The notes under the pieces: generated by a model
What the model was told of the DNA's origin: nothing
The model's input: only the letters and a program-made list of their open reading frames with translations
Database searches by the model: none
Program-made: the position numbers and the translations under genes
In this document: piece by piece, positions 17,085 through 24,404 of the stretch
How positions within the stretch are numbered: the first letter of the stretch is position 1
How the letters are laid out: each line of letters begins with the position of its first letter
Virus record (IMG/VR): IMGVR_UViG_3300005265_000001
Span: 1 to 64,000 of that record
Reading direction: 5' to 3' (one strand)
DNA: 64,000 nucleotides
From: a virus

Positions 17085-17579
17085 ATGGCTAAAACAGATG
17101 GAACTTTTACAACACCGAATCCAGACGATGATTTTCTGAGTGCTTTTAGAAAAGATTTGGAGCGGTTAAATGCTATTAAAGAAGGTAGATATGTAGAATG
17201 GGCGGCTGAGAATGAAGACAACCCAAAAATTAAAAATCTCATTGAGGAAAATGAGGATAAAATTAAAGAAATGTTGGAAAAGGAAGTAGATGAGGAAAAA
17301 GATGGGGAAGATCAGGATGAAACAGATGATGGGGGTGAGGAAGATTATGGGGAAGACCCCGAAGCCGTTGTGAGTGGATTATCAAAAGATGTAATTGAAA
17401 AATTGATTGAAACTCATGGTGAGGAAATCGTTGCACAATTAAATGAAGGTAAAGAAAATATTGAAATTGATTTACCAGCAGAAGAGTTTATTAAATTAGT
17501 AGAGGAAACGGTTGATGAAGTCATTGAGGATGAAGGTGGTGAAGTCGATGACGGCGGCGAAGTTGACGAAGGTGAATAA
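17085..17579 (+). CDS. Highly acidic hypothetical protein
   Basis: 164 residues; the middle (EVDEEKDGEDQDETDDGG) and C-terminus (GGEVDDGGEVDEGE) are almost wholly acidic, and the rest is helical. AAGGAG at 17071-17076 is 8 nt before ATG 17085 but only 2 nt before ATG 17079, so 17085 is chosen. Acidic helical phage proteins include scaffold and prohead-core components, but nothing here proves that. Confidence 0.65.
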   Translation: MAKTDGTFTTPNPDDDFLSAFRKDLERLNAIKEGRYVEWAAENEDNPKIKNLIEENEDKIKEMLEKEVDEEKDGEDQDETDDGGEEDYGEDPEAVVSGLSKDVIEKLIETHGEEIVAQLNEGKENIEIDLPAEEFIKLVEETVDEVIEDEGGEVDDGGEVDEGE

Positions 17580-17604
17580 TAAAATTTTATAATTATGTTT
17601 ATAG

Positions 17605-17640
17605 AATGGCATACAATAAAGTTAAACTGTATGCCATTTT
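17605..17640 (+). terminator. Rho-independent terminator
   Basis: A perfect 10-bp inverted repeat AATGGCATAC/GTATGCCATT with a 14-nt loop, followed by a short T run, directly after the acidic-protein gene. Confidence 0.75.
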
Positions 17641-17665
17641 GACTTTTGATTGGGGTGTGTATAAA

Positions 17666-17932
17666 ATGATTGAAGGTTTGAATGAAGACTTTGCCAAAAA
17701 GGTTGTGTATTATATTAACAAAGATGTTTATGGTAGTGTGATTGGAGTAAAATTTGAAAATATTACTGATTTTACATGGGGTATATTGATTTGTATTGAT
17801 GTATATGGTAAAAAAAGATATTTGGATGTTTCTCAGAGTGAATTTGATAATATGAAAGATAATATGAATTACTTTGTTGAAAAATTCAAAAATATTCAAT
17901 CTGAAATGGTTGACAAATTAAATGGAATGTGA
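17666..17932 (+). CDS. Hypothetical protein
   Basis: 88 residues beginning MIEGLNEDFAKKVVYY. The frame is open further upstream, but that part is the terminator hairpin at 17605-17640, so ATG 17666 with GGGGTG 9 nt upstream is taken. Mixed alpha/beta; no family recognised. Confidence 0.6.
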   Translation: MIEGLNEDFAKKVVYYINKDVYGSVIGVKFENITDFTWGILICIDVYGKKRYLDVSQSEFDNMKDNMNYFVEKFKNIQSEMVDKLNGM

Positions 17933-17938
17933 TATATT
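17910..17938 (+). promoter_or_regulatory. Consensus sigma-70-type promoter
   Basis: TTGACA at 17910-17915, 17-nt spacer, TGA-TATATT with the -10 at 17933-17938. It overlaps the end of the previous gene and starts the transcript carrying the 52-aa gene and tRNA-Leu(TAA). Confidence 0.85.
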
Positions 17939-17963
17939 AAATAAAAAACAGGGGGAAAGATAG

Positions 17964-18122
17964 ATGAGAATTTCGATTGAAGATATTGAAACGGGAAAAT
18001 GTAAAGTGTATGATGATATCAATAAGATTAAAAATGAATTGGATAAAAGCAATTGCAAAACTCTATTGAAAATCGGTGAAAAAGTAATTTGTGTTGGGAA
18101 AACAGTTTATCGAAGGGTTTAA
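17964..18122 (+). CDS. Small hypothetical protein
   Basis: 52 residues (MRISIEDIETGKCKVYDD...). GGGGGAAAG precedes ATG 17964. It ends 1 nt before the tRNA-Leu gene. No family recognised. Confidence 0.55.
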   Translation: MRISIEDIETGKCKVYDDINKIKNELDKSNCKTLLKIGEKVICVGKTVYRRV

Positions 18123-18123
18123 T

Positions 18124-18200
18124 GGGGGAGTAGCGCAATAGGCAGAGGCAAAGGACTTAAAATCCTTCCAGTGTGGGTTCGAGTCCCACCTTCCCTACCA
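18124..18200 (+). tRNA. tRNA-Leu (TAA) with short variable region
   Basis: Acceptor GGGGGAG/CTTCCCT, anticodon stem AAGGA/TCCTT, loop CTTAAAA (anticodon TAA), variable region only 5 nt (CCAGT), T arm GTGGG-TTCGAGT-CCCAC, A73 and CCA encoded. The D arm (GCGCAATAGGCAGAGGC) resembles bacterial Leu D arms, but the usual long variable arm is missing. Confidence 0.85.
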
Positions 18201-18216
18201 ATTTAAAGGAAATAAA

Positions 18217-18597
18217 ATGAATAAAATAGTTAGATATGGATTTACTCAGGCAATGGAAGGATTGACTTTATGGGTCAATACTCTTTCAGATGAAATAGTC
18301 AAGTTTGATATAAAAGATAGAGAAAAACGATGGGAATTGTATTGCAAACACGTTAAAATAACAATTGAAGAAATTGATGAAAATGATATACCAAAAGAGG
18401 GTGAAGAAATGAAAATAAATTTTGATGATGTTAAAGATTGGTATTTGAAACGTGTTAAACCAATTATTGAACACAAATTTTTGCATGAAGTAGATAAAAA
18501 GGTCTTGAAATCAATAGTTGATGACGTTTTTAAAGATTATGACAATGATATAATGGACGATATTGTAAATGCGTATGTTGAAGAGGTCGATCCGTAA
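18217..18597 (+). CDS. Hypothetical protein
   Basis: 126 residues, acidic and mostly helical (ITIEEIDENDIPKEGEEM; DDVFKDYDNDIMDDI). No family recognised. Follows tRNA-Leu by 16 nt. Confidence 0.6.
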   Translation: MNKIVRYGFTQAMEGLTLWVNTLSDEIVKFDIKDREKRWELYCKHVKITIEEIDENDIPKEGEEMKINFDDVKDWYLKRVKPIIEHKFLHEVDKKVLKSIVDDVFKDYDNDIMDDIVNAYVEEVDP

Positions 18598-18653
18598 ATC
18601 TCTAAAAAGTGGTGGGATAAATAATAAATTCTTAAATTTAAAGGAGAGTATTA

Positions 18654-18836
18654 ATGGATAATACCTATATTGATGAAAATTTGGATAAAATGGAAATGAT
18701 TGACTATATTAAAAATACAAACGATGACAAGAAATTGAGGATTTTAAATACTGTGGTTGAATATTTCAGGTTTATTTGTAAAGAAAATGTTGATATCTTT
18801 AAATCAAAAATTCCATTTGTTTGTGAAAAATGGTAA
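18654..18836 (+). CDS. Small hypothetical protein
   Basis: 60 residues, helical, acidic N-terminal half (NLDKMEMIDYIKNTNDDKK). AAAGGAGAG precedes ATG 18654. No family recognised. Confidence 0.5.
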   Translation: MDNTYIDENLDKMEMIDYIKNTNDDKKLRILNTVVEYFRFICKENVDIFKSKIPFVCEKW

Positions 18837-18896
18837 ATAAATAATTAAATTATAGCAAATATTCCACCGCTTTTTGGGGTTAGTCCCATGATTAAG

Positions 18897-18924
18897 GATG
18901 AATTGATTATAAAATAAAATTGGG
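18897..18924 (+). repeat. 28-bp direct repeat, copy 1 (orphan)
   Basis: Identical to 19737-19764. The second copy is the 3' end of the gene at 19521 plus the first 4 nt of tRNA-Leu(CAA); this copy stands alone, as if a gene end and tRNA junction had been duplicated or left after a deletion. Confidence 0.8.
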
Positions 18925-18933
18925 ATTGGGAGA

Positions 18934-19239
18934 ATGAATATAATAATTAATATTAAAAAGGAGATTGGACACAGATGTATTATAAAAGAAGATGGTCAAA
19001 AAATTTATAATAAAATTTATACCACTCTAAAGGAGGGAAAAGTTGTTACACTTGATTTTAATAATGTAACACAATTTAGTGGAAGTTTCTTTAATTATGC
19101 TATTGGTCAATTAATACGGAATATTAGTGCCGAGGATTTGCGATATTTACTTAAAATCGAAAATATTAATGAAAATGGAAAGTTAATTATACAGCGAGTC
19201 ATTGAAAACGCTATTGAACATTATAAAAAACGGAGGTAG
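18934..19239 (+). CDS. DUF4325/STAS-like protein
   Basis: 101 residues. GHRCIIKEDGQKIYNKI, then KVVTLDFNNVTQFSGSFFNYAIGQL, fits the DUF4325 layout (GxRxxxxxxxxxL ... VxLDFxxVxxxSxSFxxxxxxxL), which resembles STAS domains and often accompanies ATPase-like proteins. The role in the phage is unknown. GGGAG precedes the start. Confidence 0.55.
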   Translation: MNIIINIKKEIGHRCIIKEDGQKIYNKIYTTLKEGKVVTLDFNNVTQFSGSFFNYAIGQLIRNISAEDLRYLLKIENINENGKLIIQRVIENAIEHYKKRR

Positions 19240-19244
19240 TTATT

Positions 19245-19433
19245 ATGGTTGTTATGTGTCCTATACATAACGTAGTAATGGAAAAAATCGAAACAAATAT
19301 TAGTGGATGTAATTTATTACCAACTATGCCTCCCGGTTGGGTCAGAGAGGAATTAGAAGGGACAGTTAAATTTGTATGTCAATTTGGTTGTGAGTTAATT
19401 TGTAATTTAAAATATTACCAAGGGGAAGATTAA
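19245..19433 (+). CDS. Small cysteine-rich protein
   Basis: 62 residues with five cysteines (MCPIHN, SGCNLL, FVCQFGCE, LICN). The pattern CPxH...C...CxxxC suggests metal binding. CGGAGG precedes the start. No family recognised. Confidence 0.55.
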   Translation: MVVMCPIHNVVMEKIETNISGCNLLPTMPPGWVREELEGTVKFVCQFGCELICNLKYYQGED

Positions 19434-19520
19434 ATAATAATTAATATCAATCAATTTATAAACGTTATCAAGAAGGCGATAAAAAAGGTCAATTCATTTA
19501 ATGATAAGGAGTTTGGAGAA

Positions 19521-19757
19521 ATGAAAATTTCTGATGTTACAATGAAACTTGACCCATTTGATGAAGTGATATGGAATCACGAAAAAGAATTTTTGGAACG
19601 ATTTACTGTTAATGGTTGCGGTCAAGAATTAATAGAAACATGTTGGGGACCTAATCATTTACAATTTGTTTTTTTAGTTGATTCTGGTGCAACTCCAGTT
19701 GATTCCGTTTCAATTAATGTTTTACAAAATTGGTTTGATGAATTGATTATAAAATAA
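19521..19757 (+). CDS. Small hypothetical protein
   Basis: 78 residues from ATG 19521. The frame stays open for ~28 codons upstream with protein-like content (NQFINVIKKAIKKVNSF), but only ATA/ATT codons could start it. Ends FDELIIK; its last 24 nt and the tRNA start are duplicated at 18897-18924. Contains a cysteine pair around CGQELIETC. No family recognised. Confidence 0.5.
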   Translation: MKISDVTMKLDPFDEVIWNHEKEFLERFTVNGCGQELIETCWGPNHLQFVFLVDSGATPVDSVSINVLQNWFDELIIK

Positions 19758-19764
19758 AATTGGG
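19737..19764 (+). repeat. 28-bp direct repeat, copy 2
   Basis: Identical to 18897-18924; spans the stop codon of the 19521 gene and the first bases of tRNA-Leu(CAA). Confidence 0.8.
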
Positions 19765-19837
19765 GAGTAGCGCAATTGGCAGAGGCGACGGTCTCAAACA
19801 CCGTATGTTGGGGGTTCGAGTCCCCCCTTCCCAACCA
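19761..19837 (+). tRNA. tRNA-Leu (CAA) with short variable region
   Basis: Acceptor TGGGGAG/CTTCCCA, anticodon stem ACGGT/ACCGT, loop CTCAAAC (anticodon CAA), 5-nt variable region ATGTT, T arm GGGGG-TTCGAGT-CCCCC, A73, CCA encoded. Lacks the long variable arm of bacterial Leu tRNAs. Confidence 0.87.
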
Positions 19838-19860
19838 AAACAATAGAAGGGGAATATATA

Positions 19861-20133
19861 ATGACATTACAAGACACTATTAATTATGTGAAAAATTTAA
19901 AAAATGTTACAAGTAGAGTGGAAATTTTTGAAATTGATGGAAAAACCTATGAAATTACACTTTTTGAATTTGATATGCCTATGTATCACGATGATTGGCA
20001 TATTGCAGAAGATTTAGAATTAATTCATATATGGGATTATTGGGATTCTGATGATATGAGCATGTTTAATAAAATGGCTTTTTGTCATAAGGATGAATTG
20101 GAAAAATGGAATGAAATTGAAGAAATTTTGTAA
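19861..20133 (+). CDS. Hypothetical protein
   Basis: 90 residues, acidic, rich in Asp, Glu and Trp (YHDDWHIAEDLELIH; WDYWDSDDMS). AAGGGGA precedes ATG 19861. No family recognised. Confidence 0.6.
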   Translation: MTLQDTINYVKNLKNVTSRVEIFEIDGKTYEITLFEFDMPMYHDDWHIAEDLELIHIWDYWDSDDMSMFNKMAFCHKDELEKWNEIEEIL

Positions 20134-20167
20134 GGATATTTGTTAAGAATAAAAAGGAAATAGGAAA

Positions 20168-20314
20168 ATGATTGAAATTATAAAAAGTGTTTTAAAAAAG
20201 AACAATTTCAAAGTTGAAAAAATGGAGATAAATGAAAATATGATTGAATTGTATGTAAGAAAAGTAACACCGATAGAGCATATTAATGTAATGATTAAAA
20301 TGAATGGAAGTTAG
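20168..20314 (+). CDS. Small hypothetical protein
   Basis: 48 residues: a basic helix (MIEIIKSVLKKNNFKVEKME) and a beta-rich end (MIELYVRKVT). AAGGAAATAGGA lies upstream. No family recognised. Confidence 0.45.
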   Translation: MIEIIKSVLKKNNFKVEKMEINENMIELYVRKVTPIEHINVMIKMNGS

Positions 20315-20318
20315 TGGA

Positions 20319-20600
20319 ATGAAAAAATCGTCTAATAGAGTATTATTAGAGTTTGAACAAAAACGGATTAATCATATTGAAAAATTTATAGGTAAAGGAA
20401 ATGCAAAACCATATTTTTTGACAGAAAAAGATGAGGATTTTATTTTAAACAAATACCCATATCCAGAAATTTTAACAACGTTTCGTCGTCTTCTTTATCC
20501 TGATTATTGGACTTGGTTTAATGGTTTCAGTATTTGGTGTCCTATTTATGGAAATATTGACCATGTTTTGTTGCCATTGGGTAAAATGGTGGTTATATAA
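20319..20600 (+). CDS. Hypothetical protein, probably continued in another frame
   Basis: 93 residues from ATG 20319 (MKKSSNRVLLEFEQKR...). The reading stops at 20600, but from about 20580 the +1 frame reads on with protein-like sequence (YKQLKRYDILWLDYD) to a stop at 20715. A frameshift, natural, programmed or an error, would join them into a ~130-residue protein. Confidence 0.5.
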   Translation: MKKSSNRVLLEFEQKRINHIEKFIGKGNAKPYFLTEKDEDFILNKYPYPEILTTFRRLLYPDYWTWFNGFSIWCPIYGNIDHVLLPLGKMVVI

Positions 20601-20715
20601 ACAACTTAAACGTTATGATATATTATGGCTTGATTATGATAAACCCGATTGGCCTAATCCTATATTTTGGAAACTTGATTCCAGTATAACGGATAAGTAT
20701 GTTGTAGGGGAGTAG
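20521..20715 (+). CDS. +1-frame continuation of the 20319 gene
   Basis: This frame has normal codon choice for its last ~42 codons (KRYDILWLDYDKPDWP...DSSITDKYVV) but its only ATG lies deep inside the preceding gene with no ribosome site. It is best read as the C-terminus of the 20319 gene after a +1 shift. Its stop codon lies 10 nt inside tRNA-Leu(TAG). Confidence 0.35.
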   Translation: MVSVFGVLFMEILTMFCCHWVKWWLYKQLKRYDILWLDYDKPDWPNPIFWKLDSSITDKYVVGE

Positions 20716-20782
20716 CGCAATTGGCAGAGGCGACGGCCTTAGAAGCCGTATGTTGTGGGTTCGATCCCCACCTTCCCTACCA
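20706..20782 (+). tRNA. tRNA-Leu (TAG) with short variable region
   Basis: Acceptor AGGGGAG/CTTCCCT, anticodon stem ACGGC/GCCGT, loop CTTAGAA (anticodon TAG), variable ATGTT, T arm GTGGG-TTCGATC-CCCAC, A73, CCA encoded. The body is nearly the same as tRNA-Leu(CAA), pointing to duplication. Confidence 0.88.
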
Positions 20783-20906
20783 ATTAATTACAAACAGGAG
20801 AAAACATGGCAAATATTCAGAACATTAAATGAGGTGGCGGAAATTTCGGAAGTTGAAAAATGGATTAAAGAGGTGGAAAAGAAATAGATAAATAACATTA
20901 AAATTT

Positions 20907-20915
20907 TATATTATT
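20907..20915 (+). promoter_or_regulatory. TATATTATT motif, putative phage promoter
   Basis: Ends 24 nt before ATG 20940; no -35 hexamer upstream. Confidence 0.4.
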
Positions 20916-20939
20916 ATGTAAAACACCATTGGAAGGGCG

Positions 20940-21608
20940 ATGACAATAAATAGAACAGACAATAAACCAGAATTTAAAAATAGTATATTTAAACAGATTG
21001 AACTTGCATTGAAGGAATTATTAGCAATTCCCCACCCCACTGATACAAGTAGGAATTTAACTGTTTTGAATAGTATTCCTAATTTGGCATTTAAAAAAAT
21101 GGAAACAATGTCAATTCCAATGGGCGGAGATCAAACACGTCAAATTGATTTTCCTTTTGTTTCTTTTTACCGACAACGTGGGATAGAGATTGAAAAACCG
21201 GCGTTTTCGGGTCTTGAATTTAGAAAATCGAATTATTCAATGGATTTTAACACAACTGAATTAAGAAAATTATTAACACCGATTATTTTGGTGTATAATA
21301 TTGATACATGGTGTGAGGATTTATATCAACAAAATTATATTTTATCGTATTATTTCCCACTTTTACAAAAAGGTAGTTTGGGGCCTTTTGACATTATGGA
21401 AAATGTGGACCCAATTTATTGCCCATTTCACATGATAAATTCAGATGTTGAAGACAATTCAGATATTGAATTTAATGAAATGGTTGAAATATATAGAAAT
21501 ACATTTAGTTTGACTGTTCATGCCATGTTACCACCGATTTATACAAGATGGGTTAAAACGGTTAGAAGTGTTCAAGATGAAATTATAATTGAAGAGAGGT
21601 TGCAATAA
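20940..21608 (+). CDS. Hypothetical protein, possibly structural
   Basis: 222 residues, mixed alpha/beta, with a conserved-looking end (FSLTVHAMLPPIYTRWVK). It is preceded by the TATATTATT motif also found before the sheath gene, which hints at late expression. Neck or tail-completion proteins have this size, but I recognise no family. Confidence 0.6.
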   Translation: MTINRTDNKPEFKNSIFKQIELALKELLAIPHPTDTSRNLTVLNSIPNLAFKKMETMSIPMGGDQTRQIDFPFVSFYRQRGIEIEKPAFSGLEFRKSNYSMDFNTTELRKLLTPIILVYNIDTWCEDLYQQNYILSYYFPLLQKGSLGPFDIMENVDPIYCPFHMINSDVEDNSDIEFNEMVEIYRNTFSLTVHAMLPPIYTRWVKTVRSVQDEIIIEERLQ

Positions 21609-21612
21609 AAAT

Positions 21613-22275
21613 ATGTCACTACATGAATTTTTAAAAGATGCTGATAAAATTGGATTTGGTATAGTTGGGATGATGGCAGTGTATTTAGGGTTCAAATATT
21701 TTAAATCCAAAATTGGTGAATTGGGTAAAAAAACTAATCATTACAACCCTTTGAATCATGCTTTTTTTATCAGAATTAAATATATTTCAAAATACCAATT
21801 AAGAGCAATGGAGATTATATATATTCAAAAAGATGGGGTGGATAAATGTAAAACAGAATTGTTTCGAGATATGTTAAAGGTGAAATTTACAATTTGGGAA
21901 CGTGAAGTTAAAAATATGGTAAATAATATTGTAAATAAACAATTTAAAATTACCAATTTGGAAAAAGTTGTAATTGACAATTTGATTTATGTTGTTACAA
22001 GTTATGAGGATGAATGGCGGAAAATGGGTGTTCCAGAAATAGTAATTGAAAAATTTAATAAATGGCACAAACCGCATGTTGATTTGATTTTTGAAACAAT
22101 TAAATCAATTATTGCCGGAAAAATATATAATGATAAAATCCTTTTATTAAATGCTATTTTGGATTTGTATTTGGCTATGATTGTAATGACAATGGCTGAT
22201 GCAGAAGAAACATTAAAACGTTTGAATGGTGAACTGAATGGGATAAAATATAATGATTGTATAGTGGGGGATTAA
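21613..22275 (+). CDS. Hypothetical protein with an N-terminal membrane segment
   Basis: 220 residues from ATG 21613. IGFGIVGMMAVYLGFKYF near residue 12 is a likely membrane segment; the rest is helical and basic then acidic. GAGAGG lies 5' of the start. No family recognised. Confidence 0.6.
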   Translation: MSLHEFLKDADKIGFGIVGMMAVYLGFKYFKSKIGELGKKTNHYNPLNHAFFIRIKYISKYQLRAMEIIYIQKDGVDKCKTELFRDMLKVKFTIWEREVKNMVNNIVNKQFKITNLEKVVIDNLIYVVTSYEDEWRKMGVPEIVIEKFNKWHKPHVDLIFETIKSIIAGKIYNDKILLLNAILDLYLAMIVMTMADAEETLKRLNGELNGIKYNDCIVGD

Positions 22276-22293
22276 AAATAGGGGGCATTAAGA

Positions 22294-22473
22294 ATGAAAT
22301 TTGATAAAGTTTACAAAATGTTATTGGAGAAATCGAAAAAACGCAAAATAACAGTTGAAAAATTCTATTTTTATTTTGCTAATTTGATGGATGCCCAAAG
22401 AAGTGGCGATGAAAATACTATTGATAAAATTGGGGAACTGTTATTAAATGAAAACACACAAGTATCTTCGTAA
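22294..22473 (+). CDS. Small helical protein preceding a tagged gene
   Basis: 59 residues (MKFDKVYKMLLEKSKKRK... ANLMDAQRSGDENTIDKIGELL). The layout, a basic helix, a loop, then a helix with xxGDxxxIxxI, is shared with the small proteins at 31976, 33110 and 37353, each of which also directly precedes a tagged JAB-type gene. GGGGG precedes ATG 22294. Overlaps the next gene by 26 nt, implying coupled translation. Confidence 0.6.
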   Translation: MKFDKVYKMLLEKSKKRKITVEKFYFYFANLMDAQRSGDENTIDKIGELLLNENTQVSS

Positions 22474-23059
22474 ATTTAAAAGAGGGGATCATTGGGTTTA
22501 TATATATAAAAACTCAAAAAAAGATGGCGCACAAGATAAAAGGGGTTTATCAGAAAAAGAAATGGAAATTACAAATAAAATAAGAAATCATAAACGATTT
22601 AGTTATGTTATATTGGATAAAAATGGTAAGGCTATTGGGGGAAAATATGATAGAAATATTGCAAAAAATGATATAGCGGCCTTCAAAAAAATCAAAATAA
22701 AAAAGGGGGCGCATACAGTAATACTTAATAGGGCTGAAAATTTAAAGATTAGGCGAATTGAAAATGGAGATAAAAAAACTATAAATATTGATCCAACTCC
22801 TATTGATTGGGAAATTGAGTATTTTTTTAAAAAAGGAATAAGAAAAATAATAGTTTCAACCGAAAAATATGATAGAATTTTTAATATAAAAACTGATAAT
22901 ATTTCTGATATTATTGGTGATTATTATTCAATTTTGCTTGATAGAGAAAAAGAATTGAAGAAAAATAAATTAACATTTTTTGAGAATGTTTGGAAAATAA
23001 TCAATAAGGATTATCCTGAACTTATTACTTTTCAAAAAAGGGGTGTTAAAAATGGCTAA
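22448..23059 (+). CDS. HKYL-tagged protein with degenerate JAB-like domain
   Basis: 203 residues. The tag is THKYLRKFKRGDHWVYIYK at 3-21. The body follows the tagged JAB proteins (NKIRNHKRFSYVILDKNGK resembles NKIRNQKYETFVLFDNKGN at 37517), but the metal-site residues are gone: FS replaces the catalytic YE/FE glutamate and AHTVILNR stands where HNHP should be. It is probably a non-catalytic relative. It lies outside the main tagged cluster, next to the DUF6582-like gene. Confidence 0.55.
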   Translation: MKTHKYLRKFKRGDHWVYIYKNSKKDGAQDKRGLSEKEMEITNKIRNHKRFSYVILDKNGKAIGGKYDRNIAKNDIAAFKKIKIKKGAHTVILNRAENLKIRRIENGDKKTINIDPTPIDWEIEYFFKKGIRKIIVSTEKYDRIFNIKTDNISDIIGDYYSILLDREKELKKNKLTFFENVWKIINKDYPELITFQKRGVKNG

Positions 23060-23372
23060 ATGGACACGAAAATTTATTAATGATTTACCAGATTCATCAT
23101 TTGCTTTGATTTTACCTGGGGGCAAAAAAGATGAAGAAGGAAAAACCAAACCAAGAGATTTGCGGATGTTCCCATACAAAGATGTGAATGGAAATCTTGA
23201 TAAAGATCACATAAGAGCGGCACTTGTTTATTTGGATAGGGCAAAAATTTCCGAAAAAGATAAGAAAAAGGTCTTGAAAGTATTAAAAGCGGCTGAGAAA
23301 AAATTGGAAATGGGTGAATATAAAAAATCAACCATTTTAAGGGTCAATGATATTTATGTTCTGAATAAATAA
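23052..23372 (+). CDS. DUF6582-like phage protein
   Basis: 106 residues from ATG 23052. FINDLPDSSFALILPGGKKD, then GKTKPRDLRMFPYKD and HIRAALVYL, matches a module (LPDSxFAxxxPGGKKD...RxLRxxPxxD...HxRxAL) that I know from phage head proteases and minor head proteins, where it is usually part of a longer chain. Here it stands alone. Function unknown. Confidence 0.65.
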   Translation: MAKWTRKFINDLPDSSFALILPGGKKDEEGKTKPRDLRMFPYKDVNGNLDKDHIRAALVYLDRAKISEKDKKKVLKVLKAAEKKLEMGEYKKSTILRVNDIYVLNK

Positions 23373-23402
23373 ACTGTTTTTGGAAATAGTAAGGAAATAA
23401 AG

Positions 23403-23651
23403 ATGTTAAGGTTTCGTAATAAAACCGACAATGATTTTGAAAAAAAACTAAAGAATACGTGTTTACATTTAATGGATAATTTTAATGGTCTAAAGGATGA
23501 TGAAAAACTTTTATTATTATATGGATTAACAAGTGCAATAAAAGAAAACAACCATGTTAAACTTGATGCTTTAAATCAAATTAAACATTTGATTGATACA
23601 AATCAATGTAAAAATTGTGGGGACACCTTTGATGGAAACAATAGTCGATGA
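23403..23651 (+). CDS. Hypothetical protein with a C-terminal CxxC
   Basis: 82 residues, helical, ending QCKNCGDTFDGNNSR, half a zinc ribbon. Ribosome site AAGGAAA. Overlaps the next gene. No family recognised. Confidence 0.5.
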   Translation: MLRFRNKTDNDFEKKLKNTCLHLMDNFNGLKDDEKLLLLYGLTSAIKENNHVKLDALNQIKHLIDTNQCKNCGDTFDGNNSR

Positions 23652-23838
23652 TAAAAAAATGAAAAAAATCATTAAGAAATTGAGTGAATTACAAATTAAA
23701 ATGATAGAAAACAAAACACCTTATGCTTCTCAGTATGCACAATCTATTATTGAGGCGTTTAAAAATAACAATTATGATGAATTGGTATTAATTGCCAATA
23801 AAATGACAGAAATTTTGAAGCCCAAAAAGAAAAAGTAG
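23632..23838 (+). CDS. Small helical protein
   Basis: 68 residues from ATG 23632 (METIVDDKKMKKIIKKL...). Basic helix, short loop, helix with NNNYDELVLIANKM; similar in layout to the small proteins that precede tagged JAB genes, but the next gene is a phosphoesterase. Overlaps the previous gene by 20 nt. Confidence 0.5.
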   Translation: METIVDDKKMKKIIKKLSELQIKMIENKTPYASQYAQSIIEAFKNNNYDELVLIANKMTEILKPKKKK

Positions 23839-23873
23839 TTGAATTTTATAAATAAATATGATATATAATATTT

Positions 23874-24401
23874 ATGAATTTTACAAAGTATTGGACAATT
23901 GCGGACACACATTTTGGGCATGATAAAATAGTAGAATATCACCCGGTTCGATCCCAAAATTTTAGTGAAAAAATTTTAAAGTGTATTTCAAACACACCCT
24001 TTAGACAGGGGGATATTTTTATTCATTTGGGTGATGTTTGTTTTGGAAATGATAAAGAATGGCATGAAAAATTAATTCAATCAATTCCACCTTTTGTAAA
24101 TAAATGGCTAATATTAGGAAATCACGATAAAAAATCAATAAGTTGGTATTACAGAATGGGGTGGAATCTTGTTTGTGAAAATATAACTTTAAACATTTGG
24201 GGTAAAATTATAACATTTTCACATTATCCTCTATATGGGGTGTTTGATTTTGTGAATTATGATGTTAAAGATTTTGTGAATGTTCATGGGCACACACATG
24301 ATAATAGATATAATATAAAGTCTTATCATGTATGTATTTCAATTGAAAAAAATGGCTACTGTCCTGTAAATATGCGTAAAATAATAGAAAAACGGGGGTA
24401 A
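23874..24401 (+). CDS. Calcineurin-like metallophosphoesterase
   Basis: 175 residues with TIADTHFGHD, IHLGDVCFGND, LGNHDKKS, FSHYPL and NVHGHTHDN, the complete metal site of a small phosphoesterase. AADTHFGH-type proteins are common in phages and of unknown substrate. No clear ribosome site is seen; TGATATATAATA upstream (23859-23870) may be a promoter. Confidence 0.8.
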   Translation: MNFTKYWTIADTHFGHDKIVEYHPVRSQNFSEKILKCISNTPFRQGDIFIHLGDVCFGNDKEWHEKLIQSIPPFVNKWLILGNHDKKSISWYYRMGWNLVCENITLNIWGKIITFSHYPLYGVFDFVNYDVKDFVNVHGHTHDNRYNIKSYHVCISIEKNGYCPVNMRKIIEKRG

Positions 24402-24404
24402 ATT

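Noticed and set aside
18837-18933. The gap before 18934 considered as a decayed tRNA.
   Set aside because: Only the 28-bp junction copy is recognisable; no cloverleaf can be drawn.
20806-20887. Short frame starting ATG 20806 (7 codons) and a +1 frame reading EVAEISEVEKWIKEVEKK.
   Set aside because: No single frame joins a start with a useful length; it could be a decayed small gene but support is too weak to annotate.
23847-23854. TATAAATA, the T4 late promoter consensus, upstream of the phosphoesterase at 23874.
   Set aside because: A single copy in A/T-rich DNA and not recurrent; the recurring element here is TATATTATT.
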